In this document: one piece after another, positions 1 through 4,911 of the stretch
Layout: every line of letters begins with the position of its first letter
Position numbering within the stretch: position 1 is the first letter of the stretch
Origin: JAPUDQ01 sp049289035
GTDB lineage: Bacteria; Patescibacteriota; Saccharimonadia; Saccharimonadales; Saccharimonadaceae
DNA length: 11,636 nt
Direction: 5' to 3'
Assembly (NCBI GenBank): GCA_049289035.1
Contig: JBAQIV010000028.1
Location: forward strand, 1 to 11,636
Made by a program: the position numbers and the translations under genes
Notes under the pieces: model-generated
Seen by the model: the letters and a program-made list of their open reading frames with translations, nothing else
What the model was told of the DNA's origin: nothing
Database searches by the model: none

Positions 1-53
1 TTAAGGTACTGCCAGCACTTTTTGTTACTGGGTATATTTGGTAAATTGGACAT
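1..53 (-). CDS. 5' end of a divergent CDS, function unknown (partial)
   Basis: On the minus strand an ATG at 53-51 opens a frame that stays open to the window edge and encodes MSNLPNIPSNKKCWQYL (17 complete codons). A strong Shine-Dalgarno AGAGGAG sits about 8 nt upstream (plus-strand ctcctct at 62-68). The gene is divergent from valS, with about 245 bp between the start codons. Only 17 residues are visible, which is too few to name a family. No signal peptide or known motif is seen. The SD and start are convincing, but a chance short frame cannot be excluded without the flanking sequence. Confidence 0.5.
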   Translation of the reverse strand, partial: MSNLPNIPSNKKCWQYL

Positions 54-54
54 A

Positions 55-109
55 GGAACATCTCCTCTAAGATTAGTTGTTGTACAAACCTAATTTTACG
101 GGATGTTCC
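55..109 (-). promoter_or_regulatory. Hairpin directly upstream of the divergent start codon
   Basis: GGAACATC (55-62) and GATGTTCC (102-109) form a perfect 8-bp stem. Inside it, ATTAG/CTAAT pair around the palindrome TTGTACAA (80-87), so most of the 55 nt can fold into one long imperfect hairpin. On the minus strand the SD of the gene starting at 53 lies at the inner end of the closing stem. The fold could therefore hide the SD, or the DNA palindrome could be an operator. No U-tract follows on either strand, so it is not a classic terminator. Confidence 0.45.
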
Positions 110-143
110 GTTTTAGTTTAATGAACCAGAATCCCTGCTCTCT

Positions 144-171
144 TTGCCTTTTTTTGATTCCGCGCTATACT
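144..171 (+). promoter_or_regulatory. Predicted promoter of valS
   Basis: The -35 TTGCCT (144-149) and -10 TATACT (166-171) are 16 bp apart, which predicts a transcript start near 177-179, about 120 nt before the valS ATG. The same -10 hexamer TATACT appears in front of two other genes in this window (4900 and 7594), which supports it. Here, unlike there, it is far from the start codon and leaves a long leader. Confidence 0.6.
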
Positions 172-187
172 TAAATGTGAAAACAAA

Positions 188-261
188 CACGGGAAGACAA
201 CTCGACAAAATGCGAGGGTATTCAGGATTGAATATTCATTGATGGTATTTGTCTTCACGTG
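188..261 (+). promoter_or_regulatory. Structured valS leader RNA, possible riboregulator
   Basis: CACG-g-GAAGACAA (188-200) pairs with TTGTCTTC-a-CGTG (249-261): 12 base pairs and one mismatch. The stem encloses hairpin CTCG/CGAG (201-204/213-216, 8-nt loop) and hairpin TATTCA/TGAATA (219-224/229-234, loop GGAT). It starts about 10 nt after the predicted transcript start. About 37 nt of unstructured sequence without a clear SD separates it from the ATG. It resembles a multi-branched leader RNA. The conserved T-box sequence of aminoacyl-tRNA synthetase genes is not recognisable, nor is a terminator with U-tract. Regulation of valS is inferred from position only. Confidence 0.5.
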
Positions 262-298
262 AAATAATTTACCTCTGTTATTTGAGCTTTAAACCACG

Positions 299-2848
299 AT
301 GAATCTGCCAAAAATCTACGAGCCAAAACAATACGAACCCACAGTGTACGGCTTGTGGGAATCAGCTAACTCATTTGCCGCGACAGGGCAGGGCACACCG
401 TATTGCATCGTTATGCCACCACCAAACGCTAACGGCAACCTCCACATCGGTCATGCTCTCGATATGAATCTCAAAGACATCTCTGTTCGTTATCGACGGA
501 TGAAAGGGGACGATGCGCTCTTCATCCCTGGCTCTGACCATGCCGGCTTTGAGACCTGGGTGGTATATGAAAAATTCCTGCAAGAACAGGGGAAAAGCCG
601 TTTTGATTTCTCACGTGAGGAGCTCTACAACCAAGTCTGGGATTTCGTCGAGGCGAGGCGAGGCGACATGGAGTTGCAACTGCGTGCGCTTGGCATCAGT
701 TGTAGCTGGGCCGACGGCGTCTTCACGCTTGATCGCAAAGTCATCGATACGGTCTATGACACCTTTAAAAAGATGTGGGATGATGAGCTGATTTACAGAG
801 GTGAGCGTATCGTCAACTACTGTACGACTCACCAAACCAGTTTTGCTGACATAGAGGTCGTTCACAAGGAAGAACCGTCTAAACTATGGCACATTGCCTA
901 TCCGTTGCTTGATCATATCGGCGAGATAGTTGTTGCAACCACACGGCCTGAGACACTGCTAGGCGACACTGCAATTGCCGTTCATCCCGACGACAAACGT
1001 TACAAAAAATTCATCGGCTCGCGCGTCATGTTGCCAATTATCCAACGAGAAATACCAGTGGTGGCTGACGATTCAATTGACCCGACATTTGGCACCGGCG
1101 CGGTGAAAGTAACGCCGGCACACGACCCGACTGATTTTGAGATCGGAGTACGACATTCGTTACCTCGTATAAAAGTTATCGGTCAAGACGGCACCATGAC
1201 AGAGGTCGTACCAGCAGATTTTCGCGGTCTCACCGCACTGGAAGCGCGCAAGAAGATTCTTATACAACTGGAGAGCCACGAAGCCATCCGTAAGACAGAG
1301 GACTACACCCACCAAGTTGGCCATTGCTACAAGTGTGGCACCGTCATACAGCCACTCCTGATGGACCAATGGTTTGTGCGCGTTAAGCCACTCGCTGAGC
1401 GAGCCATTGAGGCTATAGAGGCAAAACGCATCGCGTTTCACCCCGCTTCAAAAGCACGTGAGATCATAGCCTACTTCGAGCAACTACGCGACTGGAATAT
1501 TAGCCGTCAACCCGCCTGGGGTATACCAATTCCGGCCTTTCAAAATGTCAAAGACCCCGAGGACTGGATATTTGACACACGGGTTGACCAAGAGACGATT
1601 GACGTCAATGGCAAAACATACAAAAGGGAAGAGGACACATTTGACACGTGGTTTAGCTCTGGACAGTGGCCCTATATTGTCACCGATGCCCTCACCGACA
1701 GTGAACTCAAACGGTTTTACCCGACCGACCTCATGGAGACCGGTTCCGACCTCTTGCGGCCATGGGTCGCGCGCATGATTATGTTTGCGCTCTACCGAAC
1801 CGGGGATGTCCCGTTCAAAAGTGTCTACATGCACGGCATGGTACTCGACGAAAAAGGCCAAAAGATGAGCAAGAGCAAAGGCAATGTCATAAACCCCATG
1901 GACGTACTGGGTGAATACGGCTCCGATGCCCTCCGTATGGGAATAGTCGTCAAGCGCAGCCCAGGTCAAAACCAAGCCTTTTCGACCGCCAGTGTCATTG
2001 CGGGACGCAATTTCTGTAACAAACTCTGGAATATGGCGCGCTTTATCGAGGGTAAACTAGGTGACCTATCTGACCGTACGCCTCGTCCAGTGACTACAGC
2101 CGATCACTGGGTCATGCGCCAGCTCACCACAGCTGCGGCCGAAACGGGGCAGTTGATCGACGATGTTCGCTACGCTGAAGCTGTTGATCTTGTCTACCAC
2201 TGTATCTGGGACGACGTAGCTGACTGGTACCTAGAGGCCAGCAAGGACTCAGCCGGGCAGGGTATGCTCGCCTGGGTGCTTGAAACCTGCCTCAAACTTG
2301 CCCATCCGTTTGCGCCTTTTGTCACCGAAACCATCTGGACAACGCTCAAATTCGAGCAAACGCTACTGATTCGTTCGGCCTGGCCCATACCAACCGACTA
2401 CGACGAGATTGCCGCGGCTGAGTTCGACCGCCTGCGCGAACTTGTCATAGAGACACGCTACGTCGCTAGTGAACTCCCCGGAGGTAAACAAACCATGCTC
2501 TATGAACACGACTCGCTGATCGAAGATAACAGGGGGCTGATTGCTCGTTTGGCCCACCTGGCGGACGTGCAGCACGTCGACCAACCGCGTGGTTTGCGAC
2601 TCGCCGTACCCAACCGCGAGGCCTGGCTTGATGTCGACGCTGAAACACTCTATCACCATCAGTCAAAACTTGAGTTACGGCTTGTACGCTGCCGCGAAGA
2701 CGTCGCGCGGCTCCAGCAGCGTCTCGCCAACGATAGCTACGTACAATCCGCCCCACCACGCCTTGTCGAAGAAACCCGTAGCCAGCTGACCGATCAACTC
2801 GCCCTCGAGAAAAAACTCATCAAAGAGCTCGACGTGCTGTCGGTCTAG
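299..2848 (+). CDS. valS: Valyl-tRNA synthetase
   Basis: Cytoplasmic class I synthetase that charges tRNA-Val with valine using ATP and edits misactivated threonine. It has 849 residues, at the short end for bacterial ValRS. Visible in order: the HIGH motif at 49-52 inside PPPNANGNLHIGH; the CP1 editing domain with TTRPET (214-219) and GTGAVKVTPAHDPTDFE (about 265-281); a Cys pair C343/C346; DWNISRQPAWGIPIP (about 398-412); and KMSKS at 522-526. Next come an all-helical anticodon-binding domain (about 605-760) and a C-terminal coiled-coil arm (about 785-846) with the typical LANDSYVQSAPPRLVEE sequence. The WGIPIP form differs from the WGHRIP form of E. coli-type ValRS and suggests a divergent lineage. 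No SD is evident before the ATG (GAG at 284-286 is distant), while a structured leader lies upstream. The TAG stop overlaps the stop of the convergent gene at 2845. Confidence 0.98.
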   Translation: MNLPKIYEPKQYEPTVYGLWESANSFAATGQGTPYCIVMPPPNANGNLHIGHALDMNLKDISVRYRRMKGDDALFIPGSDHAGFETWVVYEKFLQEQGKSRFDFSREELYNQVWDFVEARRGDMELQLRALGISCSWADGVFTLDRKVIDTVYDTFKKMWDDELIYRGERIVNYCTTHQTSFADIEVVHKEEPSKLWHIAYPLLDHIGEIVVATTRPETLLGDTAIAVHPDDKRYKKFIGSRVMLPIIQREIPVVADDSIDPTFGTGAVKVTPAHDPTDFEIGVRHSLPRIKVIGQDGTMTEVVPADFRGLTALEARKKILIQLESHEAIRKTEDYTHQVGHCYKCGTVIQPLLMDQWFVRVKPLAERAIEAIEAKRIAFHPASKAREIIAYFEQLRDWNISRQPAWGIPIPAFQNVKDPEDWIFDTRVDQETIDVNGKTYKREEDTFDTWFSSGQWPYIVTDALTDSELKRFYPTDLMETGSDLLRPWVARMIMFALYRTGDVPFKSVYMHGMVLDEKGQKMSKSKGNVINPMDVLGEYGSDALRMGIVVKRSPGQNQAFSTASVIAGRNFCNKLWNMARFIEGKLGDLSDRTPRPVTTADHWVMRQLTTAAAETGQLIDDVRYAEAVDLVYHCIWDDVADWYLEASKDSAGQGMLAWVLETCLKLAHPFAPFVTETIWTTLKFEQTLLIRSAWPIPTDYDEIAAAEFDRLRELVIETRYVASELPGGKQTMLYEHDSLIEDNRGLIARLAHLADVQHVDQPRGLRLAVPNREAWLDVDAETLYHHQSKLELRLVRCREDVARLQQRLANDSYVQSAPPRLVEETRSQLTDQLALEKKLIKELDVLSV

Positions 2849-3219
2849 CTCGTCGCGTACGCGTAGGCAAGTTTGACAAGTAGCATCATCTCGATCATCT
2901 TTACAGAGAGTGGCTGATCTTCTTCGATTTCTTCGCGCTCACGACGGGCGGCTAGCGAAGAAGCGTCGCTGAGGGATTTACTCATACCAGGGTCTTTCAC
3001 TATCGTTTTGTCGACATGGCTGTGAAGTTCGCCGAGCGATTTAGCCGTGATATCGGCATGGGTACGAATCGTTGGCGCATCAACCGATGTTGCATCTGGG
3101 CGCGGCTGCAAGGCAGCGACGTCTTTGGCGTGAGCGGCGGTCAGAAAAACTGCCACAATCATGAGGCTAGATATCAGTGTCGTCGTGTGGCGGGTCAGGG
3201 AAGTTGTTTTTGTTTTCAT
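2845..3219 (-). CDS. Small exported protein, function unknown
   Basis: From the ATG at 3219 this encodes 124 residues starting MKTKTTSL. A basic N-terminus is followed by a hydrophobic segment LISSLMIVAVFLTAAHA, ending in an A-x-A-type signal peptidase site before KDV. This points to secretion, or to a single N-terminal membrane anchor. The remainder is charged and helix-rich (SLAARREREEIEEDQ), with a short hydrophobic C-terminus (about MIEMMLLVKLAYAYA). A longer frame opens at 3243, but the start at 3219 gives a proper signal peptide and lies downstream of the predicted promoter. No family is recognised. Its TAG stop (2845-2847) overlaps the convergent valS TAG (2846-2848) in a shared CTAG, with no terminator between them. 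A real gene is likely but not certain. Confidence 0.6.
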   Translation of the reverse strand: MKTKTTSLTRHTTTLISSLMIVAVFLTAAHAKDVAALQPRPDATSVDAPTIRTHADITAKSLGELHSHVDKTIVKDPGMSKSLSDASSLAARREREEIEEDQPLSVKMIEMMLLVKLAYAYATS

Positions 3220-3233
3220 AGCTAACATATACC

Positions 3234-3262
3234 ATGCTAGCATAATGTTTATGTATTGTCAA
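3234..3262 (-). promoter_or_regulatory. Predicted promoter of the exported-protein gene
   Basis: On the minus strand a consensus -35 TTGACA (3262-3257) is followed 17 bp later by TAGCAT (3239-3234, 4/6 match). The start would fall near 3227, leaving at most about 8 nt before the ATG at 3219. It lies just after the HIT gene stop, so the exported-protein gene need not depend on read-through. An alternative -10 TATATG (3231-3226) sits exactly 6 nt before the ATG. Confidence 0.5.
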
Positions 3263-3271
3263 TATGAGGGT

Positions 3272-3655
3272 CTAGTACGTAAGTCGCTCGGCCATGTCCG
3301 TAAGTTCGTCTTGGTCGGCTTCGTAGGGAGTGGCGTGCAAATCTTCTGGGGTGTTGCAGGGCACTAGTCTGACGTGTGCATGCGGCACATCGAAACCTTC
3401 GACGACCACACAGACACGCTCTACCTGGAGCTCATCTCTGATATGCAGCATCAACAATTTGGTGGCATGCATAACAGCGGCAAAATCTTCGTCTTCAAGG
3501 TCTTCGAGATGATCAACCTGCACCTTCGGTACAACAAGCGTCATACCGGGCTGAACAGGGTTGATGTCGAGAAAGGCGATGGTCCGTTCGTCTTCGTAAA
3601 TTTTATGACACGGCAGTTCGCCGTTGATAATTTTCGTAAAAATACTTGGTTGCAT
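3272..3655 (-). CDS. HIT-family protein (histidine triad nucleotide hydrolase/transferase)
   Basis: 127 residues, full length for the HINT/HIT branch. It starts MQPSIFTKIINGELPCHKIYEDE, the usual opening of these cytoplasmic proteins. The family hydrolyses nucleoside phosphoramidates, dinucleotides or related AMP conjugates. FLDINPVQPGMTLVVPK (about 28-44) is the conserved central strand region. The triad motif reads P-H92-A-H94-V-R96-L-V-P. The first two histidines, including the middle nucleophile of the family (H94), are kept, but the third is arginine. It is preceded by its own -10 box 6 nt from the ATG and has no SD, suggesting a leaderless mRNA. The substrate cannot be told from the sequence. 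Confidence 0.95.
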   Translation of the reverse strand: MQPSIFTKIINGELPCHKIYEDERTIAFLDINPVQPGMTLVVPKVQVDHLEDLEDEDFAAVMHATKLLMLHIRDELQVERVCVVVEGFDVPHAHVRLVPCNTPEDLHATPYEADQDELTDMAERLTY

Positions 3656-3661
3656 ATACCT

Positions 3662-3667
3662 ATAATA
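3662..3667 (-). promoter_or_regulatory. -10 box of the HIT gene, leaderless arrangement
   Basis: TATTAT on the minus strand (3667-3662) lies exactly 6 nt before the ATG (3655), so transcription should start at or next to the A of the start codon. No good -35 is visible; the expected place falls in the palindrome 3671-3695. The same stretch on the plus strand reads TATAAT (3661-3666), a possible -10 for the transposase gene, again without a convincing -35. Confidence 0.5.
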
Positions 3668-3670
3668 TCA

Positions 3671-3695
3671 TATGAAAAGGATTATCCTTTTCATA
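3671..3695. repeat. Left 25-bp palindrome of the RAYT element
   Basis: Perfect palindrome with arms TATGAAAAGGAT and ATCCTTTTCATA around a single T. It matches the palindrome at 4350-4374 except for the central base, which is A there. The two are therefore exact inverted copies of each other, and both are followed by GT on the plus strand. As single-stranded DNA it would form a hairpin, the type of end recognised by Y1/HUH transposases. It lies between the HIT promoter and the transposase start. Confidence 0.9.
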
Positions 3696-3724
3696 GTAGA
3701 TTGCATCTGTTATTATTACTCTAT

Positions 3725-4321
3725 ATGCCTATTCGAAATACCGTGAAGCAGTACGACGTACCAGCCTATTATCACATTTACAATCGCGGCACCGACGGCC
3801 GTCAGATTTTTAAGGATGATGTAGATAATCAAAAATTCTTGTCACTGCTTGCTCGATATACCGGTTACGCGACGCCAACAAATACTCATGGGTATACGTA
3901 CGCGACCTATGATGTCGAGTTGCTCGCGTATTGCCTGATGGGGAATCATTTTCATTTGTTTGCATACCAAGCATCAGACGTGATGGCCATTAGCAAGTTC
4001 ATGGGGTCGGTGCTGACAGCGTATACGATGTATTTTAATCGCAAATATAAGCGACATGGCAGGTTATTTCAGAGCACATTTAAAGCCGCGCGTATCACTG
4101 ATGATGCATACTTTGCCCATATCACCCGGTATATCCACATGAACCCTCGCGACTACCTCCATTATGAGTGGTCGAGTCTCGGCGCGTACCTTGGTGGCGA
4201 GTACGCTCCATGGCTCAAACCAGGCAGGGCAGTGGCTATGAGGCCCGACCAGTACCGACACTTTCTTGAAAGTTATTCTGCTCGCCGCGACGAGCTAAAA
4301 CGCTTACTGGCAGATAGCTAG
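3725..4321 (+). CDS. REP-associated tyrosine transposase (RAYT, Y1/HUH family)
   Basis: 198 residues from the ATG at 3725. The N-terminus VPAYYHIYNRGTDGRQIF (about 12-29) is typical of the COG1943 REP-associated group. The HUH metal-binding motif is NHFHL, with H75 and H77. GRLFQSTFKA (112-121) and YIHMNP (136-141) follow; the YI-x-x-NP segment is the usual location of the nucleophilic tyrosine (candidate Y136). The enzyme nicks and joins single-stranded DNA at palindromic hairpins, and two perfect palindromes flank the gene. The frame is open upstream to 3374, but that part lies opposite the HIT gene and is not family-like, so the ATG at 3725 is preferred. No SD is present; TATTAT at 3711-3716 could be its -10 box. 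The gene looks intact. Confidence 0.92.
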   Translation: MPIRNTVKQYDVPAYYHIYNRGTDGRQIFKDDVDNQKFLSLLARYTGYATPTNTHGYTYATYDVELLAYCLMGNHFHLFAYQASDVMAISKFMGSVLTAYTMYFNRKYKRHGRLFQSTFKAARITDDAYFAHITRYIHMNPRDYLHYEWSSLGAYLGGEYAPWLKPGRAVAMRPDQYRHFLESYSARRDELKRLLADS

Positions 4322-4349
4322 CATTTGCTTATTTTCATCTGTAAAATAT

Positions 4350-4374
4350 TATGAAAAGGATAATCCTTTTCATA
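4350..4374. repeat. Right 25-bp palindrome of the RAYT element
   Basis: Arms TATGAAAAGGAT and ATCCTTTTCATA around a central A, 29 nt after the transposase stop. It is the exact inverted counterpart of 3671-3695. It may also act as a weak transcript end for the transposase gene, and it lies just beyond the tRNA-Ser unit terminator. Confidence 0.9.
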
Positions 4375-4380
4375 GTTTAC

Positions 4381-4401
4381 AAAAACCGGCTGAAAGCCGG
4401 T
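4381..4401 (-). terminator. Rho-independent terminator of the tRNA-Ser unit
   Basis: On the minus strand ACCGGCT-TTC-AGCCGGT (4401-4385) forms a perfect 7-bp GC-rich hairpin whose last bases run into five T (4385-4381). It ends the transcript that contains tRNA-Ser and the downstream cloverleaf-like element, so both probably belong to one precursor. Confidence 0.8.
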
Positions 4402-4406
4402 CATTG

Positions 4407-4429
4407 CGTGGCGGAGAGGGAGGGATTCG
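4407..4429 (-). repeat. 23-nt direct copy of the tRNA-Ser 3' end
   Basis: Identical to 4589-4611, 182 nt away and in the same orientation. It covers part of the T-arm, the 3' acceptor strand, discriminator, CCA and CG beyond CCA. The two extra bases lie outside the tRNA, so the copy came from a duplication of the locus or an integration event, not from convergence on tRNA shape. Confidence 0.9.
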
Positions 4430-4524
4430 GTCACCCTTGGCGACCCCGTCGCCACATCTTTGCAAGCACAGCTTGCAAGAGTGGGCTCCCTTGCGGACTG
4501 CCACTGGCAGTCCTCACCCTCTCA
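4409..4524 (-). ncRNA. tRNA-Ser-like cloverleaf without anticodon (or degenerate tRNA)
   Basis: The last 23 nt (plus strand 4407-4429) equal the 3' end of tRNA-Ser, including discriminator G, CCA and the next two bases. The first bases (GAGAGGGTGAGGACTG, from 4523) resemble the tRNA-Ser 5' end GGAGAGGTGCAGGAGTG. GAGAGGG (4523-4517) pairs with CCCTCTC (4420-4414) as an acceptor stem. Inside are, in minus-strand order: an 8-bp hairpin with loop AGT (4513-4495); an 8-bp hairpin with loop TGT (4478-4460); a 6-bp hairpin with loop GGG (4453-4439); and a T-arm-like AGGG/CCCT stem with a 9-nt loop (4437-4421). Four arms match the D, anticodon, variable and T arms of a class II tRNA, but no 7-nt anticodon loop exists. 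The perfect arms argue against simple decay. Function is unknown; a tRNA pseudogene or an attachment-site remnant remains possible. Confidence 0.4.
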
Positions 4525-4548
4525 ATCTCGGGTTCGAACTCTTTCATC

Positions 4549-4593
4549 CCACGATAGGAATACACGTCACGAGGACGTGTATTTCTATCGTGG
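4549..4593 (-). other. 20-bp hairpin that includes the encoded CCA of tRNA-Ser
   Basis: CCACGATAGGAATACACGTC (4549-4568) pairs with 4574-4593 across 20 bp, with one G-T pair and loop ACGAG. The arm next to the tRNA includes its CCA (complement TGG at 4591-4593). In the precursor RNA this fold would compete with the free 3' end needed for charging and could direct 3' processing. No U-tract follows, so it is not a terminator. Confidence 0.75.
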
Positions 4594-4678
4594 CGGAGAG
4601 GGAGGGATTCGAACCCTCGATGAATTGCTCCATACCGCTTTTCGAGAGCGGCCAGTTCAACCACTCCTGCACCTCTCC
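4591..4678 (-). tRNA. tRNA-Ser(CGA)
   Basis: Minus-strand class II tRNA, 88 nt with encoded CCA. The acceptor stem GGAGAGG (4678-4672) pairs with CCTCTCC (4601-4595), with discriminator G (4594) and CCA (4593-4591). The anticodon stem CCGCT/AGCGG holds loop CTCGAAA, so the anticodon is CGA and reads the serine codon UCG. A long variable region of about 18 nt and the T-arm GAGGG-TTCGAAT-CCCTC follow. It has its own promoter about 180 bp upstream and a terminator about 190 bp downstream. The adjoining sequence holds a copy of its 5' end upstream and of its 3' end downstream. Confidence 0.97.
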
Positions 4679-4683
4679 GTAAC

Positions 4684-4849
4684 CTAATCTATTCTACCAG
4701 CCCACGTTATATCTGGCATTATGCACGTAGCGCTCCGCTCTGCCGCTGGCAGATGCTCGCTATATCCGCTCGACTCGTTCTCGGCATGTTTGACCTGTCT
4801 GCGAGAGAGTCTTCGCTGCACAACTACTCTTGCACCTGTCCGTAACAGG
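4684..4849 (-). other. Leader of the tRNA-Ser precursor with hairpins
   Basis: The predicted transcript starts near 4849, about 170 nt before the tRNA. It opens with CCTGT-TACGG-ACAGG (4850-4836), followed by a copy of the tRNA 5' end. Later comes TCTGCC-AGC-GGCAGA (4753-4739), a perfect 6-bp hairpin with a triloop, closed again by TAGCG/CGCTA (4762-4758/4732-4728). No open frame of interest is present. The hairpins give a long, structured, cleavable 5' extension. Confidence 0.45.
4821..4846 (-). repeat. Copy of the tRNA-Ser 5' end in its leader
   Basis: 23 of 26 positions match 4658-4683, the first part of tRNA-Ser and the three bases before it, in the same orientation 163 nt upstream. Similarity stops abruptly after GTTG in the D-arm. 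No matching 3' half follows it, so it cannot fold as a tRNA by itself. Confidence 0.8.
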
Positions 4850-4854
4850 GGGAA

Positions 4855-4883
4855 ATTATAGCATACAAAATGTGTATTGACAT
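4855..4883 (-). promoter_or_regulatory. Predicted promoter of the tRNA-Ser unit
   Basis: Minus-strand -35 ATGTCA (4883-4878, 4/6) and consensus -10 TATAAT (4860-4855), 17 bp apart. It overlaps the -35 of the divergent ABC-transporter promoter (4877-4882), so the two probably influence each other. Confidence 0.65.
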
Positions 4884-4905
4884 ACTATACATGATGTACT
4901 ATACT
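4877..4905 (+). promoter_or_regulatory. Promoter of the ABC transporter operon, leaderless
   Basis: Consensus -35 TTGACA (4877-4882), 17-bp spacer, -10 TATACT (4900-4905), then exactly 6 nt to the ATG at 4912, so the mRNA should begin at the start codon. The spacer holds palindrome TACATGATGTA (4888-4898) and direct repeats TACTATAC (4883-4890 and 4897-4904). These are candidate operators for the PadR protein encoded downstream. Confidence 0.88.
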
Positions 4906-4911
4906 GTCGGT

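Larger units (their letters stand above)
3671..4374 (+). mobile_element. Putative REP/RAYT element (transposase plus flanking palindromes)
   Basis: A single Y1 transposase gene sits between two identical inverted 25-bp palindromes, about 700 bp in all. This matches the layout of RAYT-REP units and of single-gene IS200-type elements. Exact element ends cannot be fixed from one copy: HUH elements make no target duplication and cleave outside the hairpin at a short guide-specified site. No third palindrome copy was found in the window. Confidence 0.6.

Noticed and set aside
188..298. T-box riboswitch in front of valS
   Set aside because: No recognisable T-box conserved sequence, specifier-loop layout or terminator/antiterminator with U-tract.
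3220..3243. Upstream ATG start for the exported protein
   Set aside because: It adds eight residues before the basic start of a proper signal peptide and overlaps the predicted -10 box.
3374..3724. N-terminal extension of the transposase frame to 315 residues
   Set aside because: This part lies antisense to the HIT gene and has no transposase similarity; the family start MPIRNTVKQYDVPAYYH fits the ATG at 3725.
4439..4530. SRP RNA because of the GTCC-GCAA-GGGAGC stretch
   Set aside because: The invariant GGAAGCAG-type asymmetric loop of SRP domain IV is absent, and the fold is a cloverleaf, not a rod.
4407..4611. A 180-bp integrated element with att repeats at tRNA-Ser
   Set aside because: The 23-nt repeats fit an attL/attR pair, but nothing coding lies between them; kept only as an alternative explanation of the duplicated end.
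4351..4687. Several short frames over the tRNA-Ser region
   Set aside because: They read through tRNA, hairpins and palindrome sequence on both strands; none has a ribosome site or protein-like features.
4870..4911. Upstream ATG start for the ABC ATPase
   Set aside because: It would place the start codon upstream of the -35/-10 boxes of a near-perfect promoter.
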